Source: Dyadobacter fermentans
GTDB lineage: Bacteria; Bacteroidota; Bacteroidia; Cytophagales; Spirosomataceae
NCBI RefSeq assembly: GCF_019924045.1
Contig: NZ_JAHXBN010000020.1
Coordinates: 62,001-126,000 of the forward strand
Reading direction: 5' to 3'
DNA: 64,000 nt
The notes under the pieces are model-generated. The model did no database searches, had not been told where the DNA came from, and was given only the letters and a program-made list of their open reading frames with translations. The position numbers were made by a program, and so were the translations under genes. Shown here one piece after another: positions 43,995-52,345 of the stretch (within the stretch, counting starts at the first letter, position 1; each line of letters starts with the position of its first letter).

Positions 43995-44399
43995 ATGAAA
44001 CACTTTTTAGCATACACATTTCTTATCGGATTCCTGGCTAAATGTCAGAAAACGGTCGCCTTTGTGTTAATCTGCACATTGTTGGCCGGAGCCGCGTGCG
44101 TCGAAACTGACGGTTTCGACAATATTGATCAACCCTGTTTTACGAAAGAATCGCTAGAAACGGTTCCGTGGATAGTTGACCACTTGAAGAAATACACTTT
44201 GCCAAATGGAGGAGGGTACCATGCCGCCGTCTATGTATATCATGACCAGCAGTTTTTAGCGATAACGACGCCATTCGGCTGTACACCTCTTGGGCACGTG
44301 TTCAACTGCGCGGGAGTTCCGCTCGACTCTCTGGAAATCGATTATATTGATTTCCAGAACAATATGAAGCTCGCCGCGGTTTTGACGGGGCCAAAATGA
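43995..44399 (+). CDS. putative lipoprotein, second of two tandem paralogues
   Basis: Protein of 134 residues with a hydrophobic start (TVAFVLICTLLAGAAC) and a possible lipidated Cys. The mature part is CFTKESLETVPWIVDHLKKY, HAAVYVYHDQQFLAITTPFG and GHVFNCAGVPLDSLEIDYID. Begins 4 bases after the paralogue's stop. It differs by an extra Cys (FGCTPLG). Function unknown. Ends close to the convergent GHMP kinase gene. Confidence 0.65.
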   Translation: MKHFLAYTFLIGFLAKCQKTVAFVLICTLLAGAACVETDGFDNIDQPCFTKESLETVPWIVDHLKKYTLPNGGGYHAAVYVYHDQQFLAITTPFGCTPLGHVFNCAGVPLDSLEIDYIDFQNNMKLAAVLTGPK

Positions 44400-44437
44400 T
44401 AAAAAGGAGCAAGGCGACCAAAGCGCCCCCGCATCGA

Positions 44438-45520
44438 TTATCCTTCAATCCGGGTGCCTTCGTCAACAGTAATGATATAACTCTTCCCGCCTTCGCGTTC
44501 GATGGCTTCGGCCACTTCTTCCGCGTGTGTAGGCGCATAGGCGAACATGCAGCCGCCTCCGCCCGAGCCGTTAATCTTGCCGCCTAATGCGCCGGCACCG
44601 AGTGCGGCGTTCATCATGCGTTCGATTTTCGGGGTGGAGGTGCGTTTGTGGTCGCGGAGGTTTTCGTAATGCTTGTAGAGCAGGCCGCCGAATTGCTTGT
44701 CGAAATGCTGGCTCGCGTGGTCCTCCGCGCTGTCTATCAGTAATGCTTTACCTTCGACGAGGATGTCACGGTCTTCTATATTGGCTTTCAATAGACCCAG
44801 CTGGTCGGCAGAAAGTATGGATTTGTAATCGCTTACTTTTTCGATTGGTGTTGTGAAGATGGAAAAAGACGGATCGTAATCGGTGACGATCCTGATTACA
44901 TCTTCCATTCCGTACCGGCAACGGGCAATGATTCCCAAGGTGTCTTTGGGTTCCAGTGAATCGCCGAGGACAAATGTTCCGAGCTTGGGAGTCAATGCTT
45001 CTACCTTGATAACCGGCGTCGATTCGAGGTAAATGACATTGCCAATGGCAGTGGAATAGTTATCCATCATGCCGCCAGGCTCGCCGAATTCCAGTACTTC
45101 GGCCGCATTGGCGATTTCTCCCAGTTCTTTTTTTGAAAAATTGAGTGGTTTGTCGCTCAGCTGATCCAGAAACTTTGCCCACGAAACGATCAGCGCCGAA
45201 GAGCTGGATGTCCCCGAATTGATGGGAATATTGCCGTGAATCGTCGCTTCAAAGCCTTTCGAGAATGTCAATCCCTTCCTTTTGACAACGTTAATCGTGC
45301 TGCGGAAATAATCGCGCGGCTTGACGTACGGGAAAGTCGTGTCGAGAGAGAATGCTTCTTGGGTGCCCAGGTCGGGCAAATGCAATATTATTTTTTGATC
45401 ATCGCGATAACCGCCGTCAACGCTAATCCTACGCGATATGGCCGCTGCGATCACGGGGAGCCCCAGGTAATCCTGGTGTTCCCCGAAAAAGCAAATGCGG
45501 CCGGGAGTTGAAATCCTCAT
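44438..45520 (-). CDS. GHMP-family sugar kinase
   Basis: Protein of 360 residues of the galactokinase/mevalonate-kinase fold. Motif 1 is RICFFGEHQDYLGLPVI, motif 2 the ATP loop PINSGTSSSSALIVSW, and motif 3 LGGKINGSGGGGCMFAY. Substrate not deducible, but the next genes upstream are a FucP-type sugar transporter and a GH109-type enzyme, so phosphorylation of galactose, N-acetylgalactosamine or another sugar released by it is plausible (inference). Separated from the transporter gene by 6 bases. Confidence 0.88.
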   Translation of the reverse strand: MRISTPGRICFFGEHQDYLGLPVIAAAISRRISVDGGYRDDQKIILHLPDLGTQEAFSLDTTFPYVKPRDYFRSTINVVKRKGLTFSKGFEATIHGNIPINSGTSSSSALIVSWAKFLDQLSDKPLNFSKKELGEIANAAEVLEFGEPGGMMDNYSTAIGNVIYLESTPVIKVEALTPKLGTFVLGDSLEPKDTLGIIARCRYGMEDVIRIVTDYDPSFSIFTTPIEKVSDYKSILSADQLGLLKANIEDRDILVEGKALLIDSAEDHASQHFDKQFGGLLYKHYENLRDHKRTSTPKIERMMNAALGAGALGGKINGSGGGGCMFAYAPTHAEEVAEAIEREGGKSYIITVDEGTRIEG

Positions 45521-45526
45521 TGTGAA

Positions 45527-46753
45527 CTACCAGCTTTTCTTTTTGTGGCCTATGTAGCCGAAATACAGCATATAAATGTAAAGTGGAACCAAAATCCAGT
45601 AGGCTTTCTGCGTACTGCCGATCGAGTCGGCGATGCTTCCGTACACCAAAGGTAATACTGCGCCGCCGGAAATACCCATTACGAGCAATGCAGATGCGAT
45701 TTTTGTAAATTTGCCCAATCCGCTCAATGCCAATGGCCACAATGCAGGCCAGATCACCGCGTTCGCAAAACCGAGGATTGCAATGCAAAGCACGGAGGTA
45801 AAGCCGGTTGAGTTGATGGCGATTACCGTGACGATCAGGCCAAGGATCGCAGAGAATTTGAGGTAAGCTTGTTGCGATACATATTTGGGAATCAACACGA
45901 TACCCAACATATATCCGAACATCATACCATATAATGTATAAGTACCGAACAAACGGGCTTCTTCTTCCGGGAAGCCCAGCGACACACCGTAGCTAATGAT
46001 GGTGTCACCCGCGATCACCTCCGCACCTACGTAGCAGAACAATGCCAACACACCCAAAACAAGGTTAGGGAATTGCAGAACACTGGTTTTCTGGACCGCA
46101 ACTTGTTGCGCAGCCAGTGGTGCGTCATCTTCTTCCTCTTCGCTTACTTCCACCAATCCTTTGGACATTCTGATAATGATTGCCAAAGCAACCAGCACAA
46201 CGGTTAGCACGAGGTAAGGCATTGCTACTTTGTCCAGCTCCGACTTAGGATCTGCCGAGGAAGCGCCTGCGAGCAGCAGTTTTCCAAAAATAATCTGGCT
46301 GAAAATACCGGCGGTTTTATTGGCAATACCCATGATACTGATCCGCTGGGCAGCACTTTCGCGCGGGCCGAGGATGGTAGCGTAGGGGTTCGAGGCCGTT
46401 TGCAGTACGGTAAGACCAATACCAATCGTGAACAAACCAGCCAGAAACAGCGGGTATGAGGCCATTTCCGCAGCCGGGATGAATATGGCTGTTCCTAATG
46501 CCATCACGATGAGGGCAAGTGACATACCGTTTTTGAAACCGGTTTTTTTCAAAACCATTGAACACGGTATGGCCATGACGGTGTAAGAAATGAAAAACGC
46601 GAACGTAACCAGGTAGGAACTGGTGTTGTCGAGGGTAAATGCTTTTTTGAAGAAGGTGATCAGTGTTCCGTTAACCCATGTGACGAAACCCATCACAAAG
46701 AATAGAATGCCGATAATGAAGAGGGGACCCAGGTAACTGTTCTTTTTGCTCAT
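45527..46753 (-). CDS. FucP-type sugar MFS transporter
   Basis: Protein of 408 residues with twelve membrane segments, major facilitator superfamily of the FucP/GlcP (glucose-galactose) branch: FFVMGFVTWVNGTLITFFKK at the start and LTVLQTASNPYATILGPRES, both diagnostic of the family. H+-coupled uptake of a monosaccharide or amino sugar across the inner membrane. Middle gene of a GH109-transporter-kinase cassette. The 58 bases before it separate it from the GH109-like gene. Confidence 0.9.
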   Translation of the reverse strand: MSKKNSYLGPLFIIGILFFVMGFVTWVNGTLITFFKKAFTLDNTSSYLVTFAFFISYTVMAIPCSMVLKKTGFKNGMSLALIVMALGTAIFIPAAEMASYPLFLAGLFTIGIGLTVLQTASNPYATILGPRESAAQRISIMGIANKTAGIFSQIIFGKLLLAGASSADPKSELDKVAMPYLVLTVVLVALAIIIRMSKGLVEVSEEEEDDAPLAAQQVAVQKTSVLQFPNLVLGVLALFCYVGAEVIAGDTIISYGVSLGFPEEEARLFGTYTLYGMMFGYMLGIVLIPKYVSQQAYLKFSAILGLIVTVIAINSTGFTSVLCIAILGFANAVIWPALWPLALSGLGKFTKIASALLVMGISGGAVLPLVYGSIADSIGSTQKAYWILVPLYIYMLYFGYIGHKKKSW

Positions 46754-46811
46754 TTAAGTCGTATTTGGAAAAGGTTGTTCAGGTTATTCTGTATTTGGTT
46801 TGTTATAATAC

Positions 46812-48164
46812 TCAATATTCGTCATTCAGGCCAAAAATCCGCTGATTTGTTCGCCATTTTCCCCTGGTAAAGTCCGGGATTTCAACGGGCGAGCTCCCGC
46901 GTGCGATGGAGAGTTCGGATAAAGGGCTGATCGCGCTCCAAACCGCTGCGTCGTAAACGTCGATCGGCGGAGCGGTTTTGCGCTTGATAGCTTCTACAAA
47001 CCCGCGGAGTACGAAATAGTCGATCCCTCCGTGCCCTGCATTCTCTGCTTCTTTGGCATATTTCGCCCAAAGCGGGTGATCGTTTTTGTCGAGGTAAGGC
47101 TTATCGGGTTCGCCAATGTGCTCTTTGGGAGATACGCCTTCGAGGTAAATCGTGTGGCCGTCGTTCATCCAGATGCCCTCGGTTCCCTGCGCGCGGAATG
47201 CGAGCGAGTAGGGGCGCGGCGAGTTGGTATCATGGATGAGCACGATGTTTTCGCCATTATAGCATTGGATCATCGTGGTGACGATATCTCCTAGTTTAAA
47301 GTTCACTTTCGCGTTGGGATGATCCTTGCCGCCGTGGTCTACCACATATTTGTGCAAGCCGCGCGATTTGGTGGCCATGGACGTCAGGTGCGTAAAGCAG
47401 TTGCCCCGGTTGATATCGAGCCAATGCGCTACCGGGCCGAGGCCGTGGGTCGGGTAGAGGTCGCCGTTGCGGTCGACCGAATGCTGAGTACGCCATTTAG
47501 CTTCCGAAAACCCTTTTGTACCGAATTCGACACCGTGGCCTTCATTGCTTTTGCCGGTATTGAACTTGATACCCCGCAAATCGTGCTGGTACCCGCAATG
47601 CGCGTAGGTCATTTCGCCGAACATGCCTGCCCGGATCATTTTGAGAATGGCCATTACATCACGGCGGTAGCACACATTTTCGAGGATCATGCAGTGCGAG
47701 CCGGTCTTTTCGAAAGTATTGACCAAATCCCACGATTCTTGCAAAGTCACGGTAGCGGAAACTTCCACAGCCGTATATTTTCCCGCATTCATCGAGGCCA
47801 GCGTCATGGGTACGTGCCATTGCCAGGGCGTAGCAATGAGTACGCCGTCGAGGTCGTCACGCTTGACGAGGTTCATAAAGTCCTCCTCGCCTTTGGAATA
47901 CACCGCCGGTGCCTTACGACCCGCTTTTTTGATTTTATCGAGGGTAATATTGACGGCTTGGGGATCGATATCGCAGATCGCGTTGATCTCCACGTCCGGG
48001 CGGAACAATGCCTGCTCCACATGGTTGCGTCCCCGCAACCCGACACCAATAAACCCTAGACGTACATTTCCTGCCGGCTTCTCTTTTTTCAAATTCAGCG
48101 ATGGGATAATCCCCGCGACGGGCGCGGCCAGCGCTGTTTTTTGCAGAAAATCACGTCTATCCAT
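46812..48164 (-). CDS. Gfo/Idh/MocA family protein, GH109-like (alpha-N-acetylgalactosaminidase type)
   Basis: Protein of 450 residues with a twin-arginine signal (MDRRDFLQKTALAAPVAGII), then an NAD-binding Rossmann domain (VRLGFIGVGLRGRNHVEQAL) and the active-site region NAGHGGIDYFVLRGF. Matches the GH109 group, where NAD-dependent glycosidase chemistry removes N-acetylgalactosamine from glycans, though many group members have other oxidoreductase roles. Exported to the periplasm. Working hypothesis: it releases the sugar imported by the FucP-type transporter and phosphorylated by the GHMP kinase. Confidence 0.85.
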   Translation of the reverse strand: MDRRDFLQKTALAAPVAGIIPSLNLKKEKPAGNVRLGFIGVGLRGRNHVEQALFRPDVEINAICDIDPQAVNITLDKIKKAGRKAPAVYSKGEEDFMNLVKRDDLDGVLIATPWQWHVPMTLASMNAGKYTAVEVSATVTLQESWDLVNTFEKTGSHCMILENVCYRRDVMAILKMIRAGMFGEMTYAHCGYQHDLRGIKFNTGKSNEGHGVEFGTKGFSEAKWRTQHSVDRNGDLYPTHGLGPVAHWLDINRGNCFTHLTSMATKSRGLHKYVVDHGGKDHPNAKVNFKLGDIVTTMIQCYNGENIVLIHDTNSPRPYSLAFRAQGTEGIWMNDGHTIYLEGVSPKEHIGEPDKPYLDKNDHPLWAKYAKEAENAGHGGIDYFVLRGFVEAIKRKTAPPIDVYDAAVWSAISPLSELSIARGSSPVEIPDFTRGKWRTNQRIFGLNDEY

Positions 48165-48469
48165 ATCAAAATCTGTTGAATGTTAGCGGCACAGTTGGTA
48201 AAAGATTATTTGGTCTTACCTGGTCCCGGGCTGCAATTTACACGCAAATGCCAGATTTTTAAATTTTTTTATTAATTAAAAATTGACATTGCGAACGCTT
48301 TCGGGTAATACTAAATAGGATTGCCGTGAACAATTTGCTAGCTTACAGCGTTTACCCAAAGCAAGAGACTTCTGAGAGCGACTCACAGCATGCTCGCAAC
48401 CTTAAATGTGTTGGACACAAACTTTGTAACGACATTTAAGGCAAACGAAAATTTTAAGTGGTTTAAAAT
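48165..48469. other. divergent control region between the GH109 cassette and the PTPS gene
   Basis: 305 bases. Contains an AT-rich tract (about 48256-48283) and CGAACGCTTTCG at 48292-48303, an interrupted inverted repeat in a position suited to a LacI-like operator. No promoter with clean spacing is visible. No ORF. Confidence 0.4.
48292..48303. promoter_or_regulatory. possible LacI-type operator half-palindrome
   Basis: CGAA-CGCT-TTCG in the leader of the GH109 cassette. Short and imperfect; no regulator gene is present in the window to support it. Confidence 0.2.
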
Positions 48470-48886
48470 ATGGTGCAAAAGGTGGCGGTGTTCCGGAAGG
48501 AGCATTTTAATGCGGCCCATCGTCTTCATAATCCGGCATGGTCGGAAGAAAAGAACGGGGAGGTTTTTGGAAAATGCAATAATCCCAACTTTCACGGACA
48601 CAATTATGAACTGATCGTGCAGGTGACGGGCCCTGTTGATCCCGAAACCGGTTATGTGATCGACATGAAAGTGTTGAGTGCCATATTGAAGGAATCTGTC
48701 ATCGACCGGTTTGACCACCGGAACCTGAATCTCGACGTTGAAGAATTCAAAACCCTTAATCCGACCGCAGAAAACATTGCGATCGTTATTTATTCAATCA
48801 TAAGACCCAAAATTGAAGCAGGTCTTGACCTGAAAATCAGATTATATGAAACAGAACGGAATTTTGTCGAGTATCCAGTCCAGTGA
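48470..48886 (+). CDS. 6-pyruvoyl-tetrahydropterin synthase / QueD family protein
   Basis: Protein of 138 residues with the PTPS/QueD fold. The zinc ligand histidines are in FNAAHRLHN and NPNFHGHNYEL, the catalytic Cys in GKCNNPN, and the substrate segment in VIDRFDHRNLNLD. It converts dihydroneopterin triphosphate to pyruvoyl-tetrahydropterin (pterin cofactors) or carboxy-tetrahydropterin (queuosine). The adjacent folE supplies the same substrate and favours either. Overlaps folE by 41 bases. Confidence 0.92.
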   Translation: MVQKVAVFRKEHFNAAHRLHNPAWSEEKNGEVFGKCNNPNFHGHNYELIVQVTGPVDPETGYVIDMKVLSAILKESVIDRFDHRNLNLDVEEFKTLNPTAENIAIVIYSIIRPKIEAGLDLKIRLYETERNFVEYPVQ

Positions 48887-49535
48887 AGCTTTGGACATCG
48901 AAGAGGTTGGTGACGATCATTTGTTTTCAGGAATAGACACTCCCCTCCGTAAGGACGCGTTCGCGATGGAGGACGAGCTTAAAATGGAGTTGATCGAGAA
49001 GCATTTCCGCCACATTATGGAGATCATGGGTCTCGATCTGACGGACGATAGCCTCAAAGGCACGCCGAAAAGGGTTGCGAAAATGTACATCAAAGAGGTA
49101 TTCAGCGGTCTTGATCCCAAGAACAAGCCGGCGATTGCACTTTTTGATAATAAATATAAGTACAACCAAATGCTGGTTGAAAAGGACATTTCGGTATTCT
49201 CCAACTGCGAGCACCATTTTGTACCGATTTACGGCAAGGCGCATGTGGCCTATATTTCAAGCGGAAAGGTAATCGGCTTGTCGAAACTGAACCGCATTGT
49301 AGAATACTACTCGAAACGCCCGCAGGTACAAGAGCGCCTTACCGTGCAGATCGCCAATGAACTGAAAGAGGCGCTACAAACCGAAGATGTAGCGGTTGTG
49401 ATCGACGCGCAGCACATGTGCGTACAGTCACGCGGGATCCGCGACTCGGGTAGCTCGACGGTTACGGCTTATTATGGCGGTAAATTCGAGGAGGAAACGA
49501 CTAAGAAAGAGTTTCTGAGTTATTTGGGGATGTAG
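48846..49535 (+). CDS. folE: GTP cyclohydrolase I
   Basis: Makes dihydroneopterin triphosphate from GTP, the first step to folate and pterins. 229 residues. Catalytic and zinc residues are in FSNCEHHFVPIYGKAHVAYI, SKLNRIVEYYSKRPQVQERL and QHMCVQSRGIRDSGSSTVTA. The start at 48846 gives a 40-residue N-terminal extension overlapping the PTPS gene. A later Met (48966, AMEDELKMELIEKH) is possible, but the overlap with the upstream coding frame is a normal coupling arrangement. Ends before a decamer repeat and a fold-back element. Confidence 0.95.
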   Translation: MKQNGILSSIQSSEALDIEEVGDDHLFSGIDTPLRKDAFAMEDELKMELIEKHFRHIMEIMGLDLTDDSLKGTPKRVAKMYIKEVFSGLDPKNKPAIALFDNKYKYNQMLVEKDISVFSNCEHHFVPIYGKAHVAYISSGKVIGLSKLNRIVEYYSKRPQVQERLTVQIANELKEALQTEDVAVVIDAQHMCVQSRGIRDSGSSTVTAYYGGKFEEETTKKEFLSYLGM

Positions 49536-49546
49536 TAAACAACAAT

Positions 49547-49617
49547 TGACTACATCTGACTATAAATGACAACACCTGGCAAGTTATTGTCAGGTGTTGT
49601 CATTTATAGTCACTTAT
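49547..49617. repeat. 10-bp-period repeat forming a perfect 22-bp inverted repeat after folE
   Basis: TGAC at 49547, 49557 and 49567 and TGGC at 49577. GTCA at 49589, 49599 and 49609. The arms 49557-49578 and 49591-49612 pair perfectly over 22 bp around a 12-base loop, so this is also a strong transcription terminator candidate. Same decamer family as at 33111-33337. Confidence 0.9.
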
Positions 49618-49647
49618 TGTTCCCGATTGAAGCGAAATAGAAAATAA

Positions 49648-49754
49648 GTTGGGCGTAGTCTCCGACTACGTCCGAGTGGTGCGCGGTCTCTGACCGCAAC
49701 ATAGCCGGTCGGAGACCGGCACGCACTCGGACATAGTCACAGACTACGCCCAAC
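49648..49754. repeat. 107-bp fold-back element
   Basis: Outer inverted repeat GTTGGGCGTAGTCT (49648-49661) / AGACTACGCCCAAC (49741-49754), perfect over 14 bp. The next 17 bp on each side match at 14 positions, including GTCCGAGTG / CACTCGGAC. Two inner hairpins GCGGTC-TCT-GACCGC and GCCGGTC-GGA-GACCGGC complete a cruciform shape. No coding capacity. Confidence 0.85.
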
Positions 49755-49787
49755 ATCCGAGAATGTAGTCAATTGTTCGCGGCGGGA

Positions 49788-50711
49788 CTAAACTGTCGGT
49801 CCTACACGCTCCAAAAGAGCCTTCGTTGCCTTGATACCATCATATTCAGAAAGCTTGCTTCCTTCGTACTCGATACCGGCAATGCCTTTGAAGCCGCTGG
49901 CCTTCACTACTTTCAGGATTTTAGCGTAGTCGGTTTCGATACAGTTTCCTTTTTCATCGAAATCGTAAGTTTTCGCGCTCACACCTTTTGCGAAAGGCAT
50001 CAGTTCCTGCGTTCCCTGGTAGCGGTCATAAGATTCTTCGCAGCCATTAGCAGAACGTTTGATACAGAAGTTTCCGAAGTCAGGCAGGGTACCTACGTTT
50101 TTCATATTCACCTGCTTCATCACGCCCGACAACCATTTGCCGTTCGAAGAAGAACCGCCGTGGTTTTCTACGATCACGTTAATGCCCGTTTTTGCAGCGA
50201 ATTCGCCTAGTTTACCCAGGCCGTCTACTGCCGCTTTCGCGATTTCTTCATCCGAGCCTTTACCGAACGCATTCACGCGGATGGTTTTGCAACCGAGGTA
50301 TTTGGCAGCTTCCACCCATTTGTAGTGGTTTTCAACGGCTTTGTTACGTACCGCGGCGTCGAGCTCGCCCAGGCCGCCTTCGCCGTCAATCATGATCAGG
50401 TGGTTGCTCACGCCATTGTCTTTCGCTCTTTTGAGCAACTCGGCGAGGTAAGTTTTATCTTCTGCTTTGTCTTTGAAGAACTGGTTTACGTATTCCACGA
50501 TCGAGATACCGAATTCTTTTTTAGCGAGCTCGGGGAAATCGAGGTTGGTGAGTTTTTTCGCGAAGAGAGCCTTGTGCAATGACCATTCGGCCAGTGAAAT
50601 GTCAAACCAAAGTTTTTTAGCAGCCGGTTCGGCGAACAGATCAGTGAATGCAGAGGCAGCAAGCGCAGTGGCTCCGGCCTTTTTAAGGAAATCGCGACGA
50701 GAAAAGTCCAT
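49788..50711 (-). CDS. exported sugar phosphate isomerase/epimerase (AP-endonuclease-like TIM barrel)
   Basis: Protein of 307 residues with a twin-arginine signal ([20 protein letters not shown]) and a xylose-isomerase-like TIM barrel. Conserved barrel pieces are [40 protein letters not shown] and [10 protein letters not shown], with the metal-binding Glu/Asp/His pattern. Function in the family ranges from sugar isomerase to oxidoreductase, and the substrate is unknown. The signal implies periplasmic action. Cytophagales have many such genes in carbohydrate loci. Confidence 0.85.
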   Translation of the reverse strand: MDFSRRDFLKKAGATALAASAFTDLFAEPAAKKLWFDISLAEWSLHKALFAKKLTNLDFPELAKKEFGISIVEYVNQFFKDKAEDKTYLAELLKRAKDNGVSNHLIMIDGEGGLGELDAAVRNKAVENHYKWVEAAKYLGCKTIRVNAFGKGSDEEIAKAAVDGLGKLGEFAAKTGINVIVENHGGSSSNGKWLSGVMKQVNMKNVGTLPDFGNFCIKRSANGCEESYDRYQGTQELMPFAKGVSAKTYDFDEKGNCIETDYAKILKVVKASGFKGIAGIEYEGSKLSEYDGIKATKALLERVGPTV

Positions 50712-50737
50712 GATTGGTTAGAATTTAGATTTGATTA

Positions 50738-51751
50738 TTATTCCTGAATATTGATTCTGGCTTCGCGGTACAGCTTCTCGTTTTTAGTGAGCTTGGCTGC
50801 GTCCCATTCGATGTCCTGCACGAACGCGTGCCTGCGGACGGGACAATTATCGATCCTGCAAAAGTAGCAACATTGGTATACGCACGGATCGGCGTGGACA
50901 AAAATTTCCGTCTCGCCCGGCTGCTGCGCTTTCAGGATGTTTTCGAAATCGTGGATCGTTTCGTGTACTTTTTGGAGTTCCCAGTAGTAAGGTAAGGTCA
51001 AATGGCAGTCGATGTGCAGATCGGAGCCGTATTGCTGTGCGCGCAGGTTATGGACGTCGATCCATTCATCCTTTTTGTTCTCATTCAATGTGTGAATTAC
51101 CTTGTCGAGCAGCAACTCATCGCTGGCGTCCATGAGTCCGGCCACCGATTTGCTGACCAATTGCGATCCGCTGTAAGCCAGAAAAAGCCCGAAAAACAGG
51201 GAAGCTACGCTGTCGATCCATATATAACCGGTGAGCATAATCAACCCAACACTCAAAATGAGCACCACGCTGCTAATGCTGTCCGACATTAAATGCTTTC
51301 CGTCGGCGACCAATGCCAGCGAGTTGGCTTTACGCCCCTCTGTGAGCAGCTTATAACCGATCGCGGTGTTGACGAAAATTGTGAAAACGATGAAGAGCGA
51401 GCCTTGGGCCAGGTTTTCGATCGGTGCCGGGTCCATCAGCCTTTTCACGGCTTCCACTACAATGAATATCGATGCGATGATGATCAATGCGCCTTCAAAA
51501 CCGGCCGAGAAAAACTCGACTTTGCCGTGTCCGTAGGGGTGGTTCCGGTCTTTGGGCTGAGAGGAAAGGTAAACGCTGTAAAACGCAAAACCGCTGGCGA
51601 TTACGTTGATGATCGACTCCAGGGCATCGCTCAGGATGGCGTTGGAAGAGGTAATGTAGAATGCAAAAAACTTCAATGCTGTCAGCAGAATGCTGGCTAC
51701 AAAAGACAGCATGATGAGACGTTGTTTAAGCTTATTTTGGTTTATTTGCAT
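50738..51751 (-). CDS. cation diffusion facilitator metal transporter
   Basis: Protein of 337 residues: six membrane segments in the N-terminal half (LSFVASILLTALKFFAFYIT, SDALESIINVIASGFAFYSV, HPYGHGKVEFFSAGFEGALI). The metal-site Asp and His residues are in SDALE and HPYGHGK and in LVADGKHLMSDSISSVVLI. A cytoplasmic C-terminal region ends with several Cys (CVYQCCYFCRIDNCPVRRH). The substrate is probably Zn2+ or another divalent metal, exported from the cytoplasm. The Cys-rich end is unusual and may bind metal. Divergent from the Nudix gene. Confidence 0.9.
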   Translation of the reverse strand: MQINQNKLKQRLIMLSFVASILLTALKFFAFYITSSNAILSDALESIINVIASGFAFYSVYLSSQPKDRNHPYGHGKVEFFSAGFEGALIIIASIFIVVEAVKRLMDPAPIENLAQGSLFIVFTIFVNTAIGYKLLTEGRKANSLALVADGKHLMSDSISSVVLILSVGLIMLTGYIWIDSVASLFFGLFLAYSGSQLVSKSVAGLMDASDELLLDKVIHTLNENKKDEWIDVHNLRAQQYGSDLHIDCHLTLPYYWELQKVHETIHDFENILKAQQPGETEIFVHADPCVYQCCYFCRIDNCPVRRHAFVQDIEWDAAKLTKNEKLYREARINIQE

Positions 51752-51789
51752 TTGAGATTTGTCAATGAAAGGCCAAAAATACTAAGAAA

Positions 51790-52344
51790 ATGCGGGTTAT
51801 ATCCACTGAAAATAACTGGAAAACACTATCGTCGGAAACCGTTTATGAGAATGCCTGGCTGGAACTCAGTCACCGTGACGTGATTAACCCTTCGGGCAAC
51901 AAAGGCATTTACGGTTTGGTTAAATTCAAAAACCAGGCGATAGGGGTGATCCCGGTGGACAGCGACAACAACATTTACCTCGTGGGCCAGTACCGTTATG
52001 CGATCGACGAATATTCCTGGGAAATTCCGGAGGGCGGCGGGGCGCTCGGTGCCGATCCGCTCGACGCCGCCAAACGCGAGCTGAAAGAGGAGACCGGCCT
52101 TCTGGCGAACAAATGGACTAAGCTTTCCCGCATTCACACCTCCAACTCGGCAACTAACGAAGAAGGATTCCTCTTCATTGCCGAGGAGCTCACGCAAGAT
52201 CAGGCCGAGCCGGAAGATACGGAGGATCTGCAAGTGTGGAAATTGCCTTTGAAAGAAGCAGTAGAAATGGTTATGCGCTCCGAAATCACCGATTCTCTTT
52301 CGGTCGCTGCCATATTGATGACTGCCAGACTGAAAGGTATCTGA
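51790..52344 (+). CDS. Nudix hydrolase
   Basis: Protein of 184 residues with an intact Nudix box, GGGALGADPLDAAKRELKEE followed by TGL. The upstream sequence NIYLVGQYRYAIDEYSWEIP resembles ADP-ribose pyrophosphatase-like hydrolases. Acts on nucleoside diphosphate linked compounds in the cytoplasm. Its ATG is 38 bases from the divergent transporter gene, so promoters overlap. The stop is 1 base before the LysE start, so the two are co-translated. Confidence 0.92.
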   Translation: MRVISTENNWKTLSSETVYENAWLELSHRDVINPSGNKGIYGLVKFKNQAIGVIPVDSDNNIYLVGQYRYAIDEYSWEIPEGGGALGADPLDAAKRELKEETGLLANKWTKLSRIHTSNSATNEEGFLFIAEELTQDQAEPEDTEDLQVWKLPLKEAVEMVMRSEITDSLSVAAILMTARLKGI

Positions 52345-52345
52345 T

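Noticed and set aside
47319..48059. Plus-strand frame of 246 codons opposite the GH109-like gene
   Set aside because: Shadow of a gene with Tat signal and Rossmann motif; no features.
49648..49754. Possible insertion sequence
   Set aside because: No transposase frame and only 107 bp, so it is a fold-back repeat.
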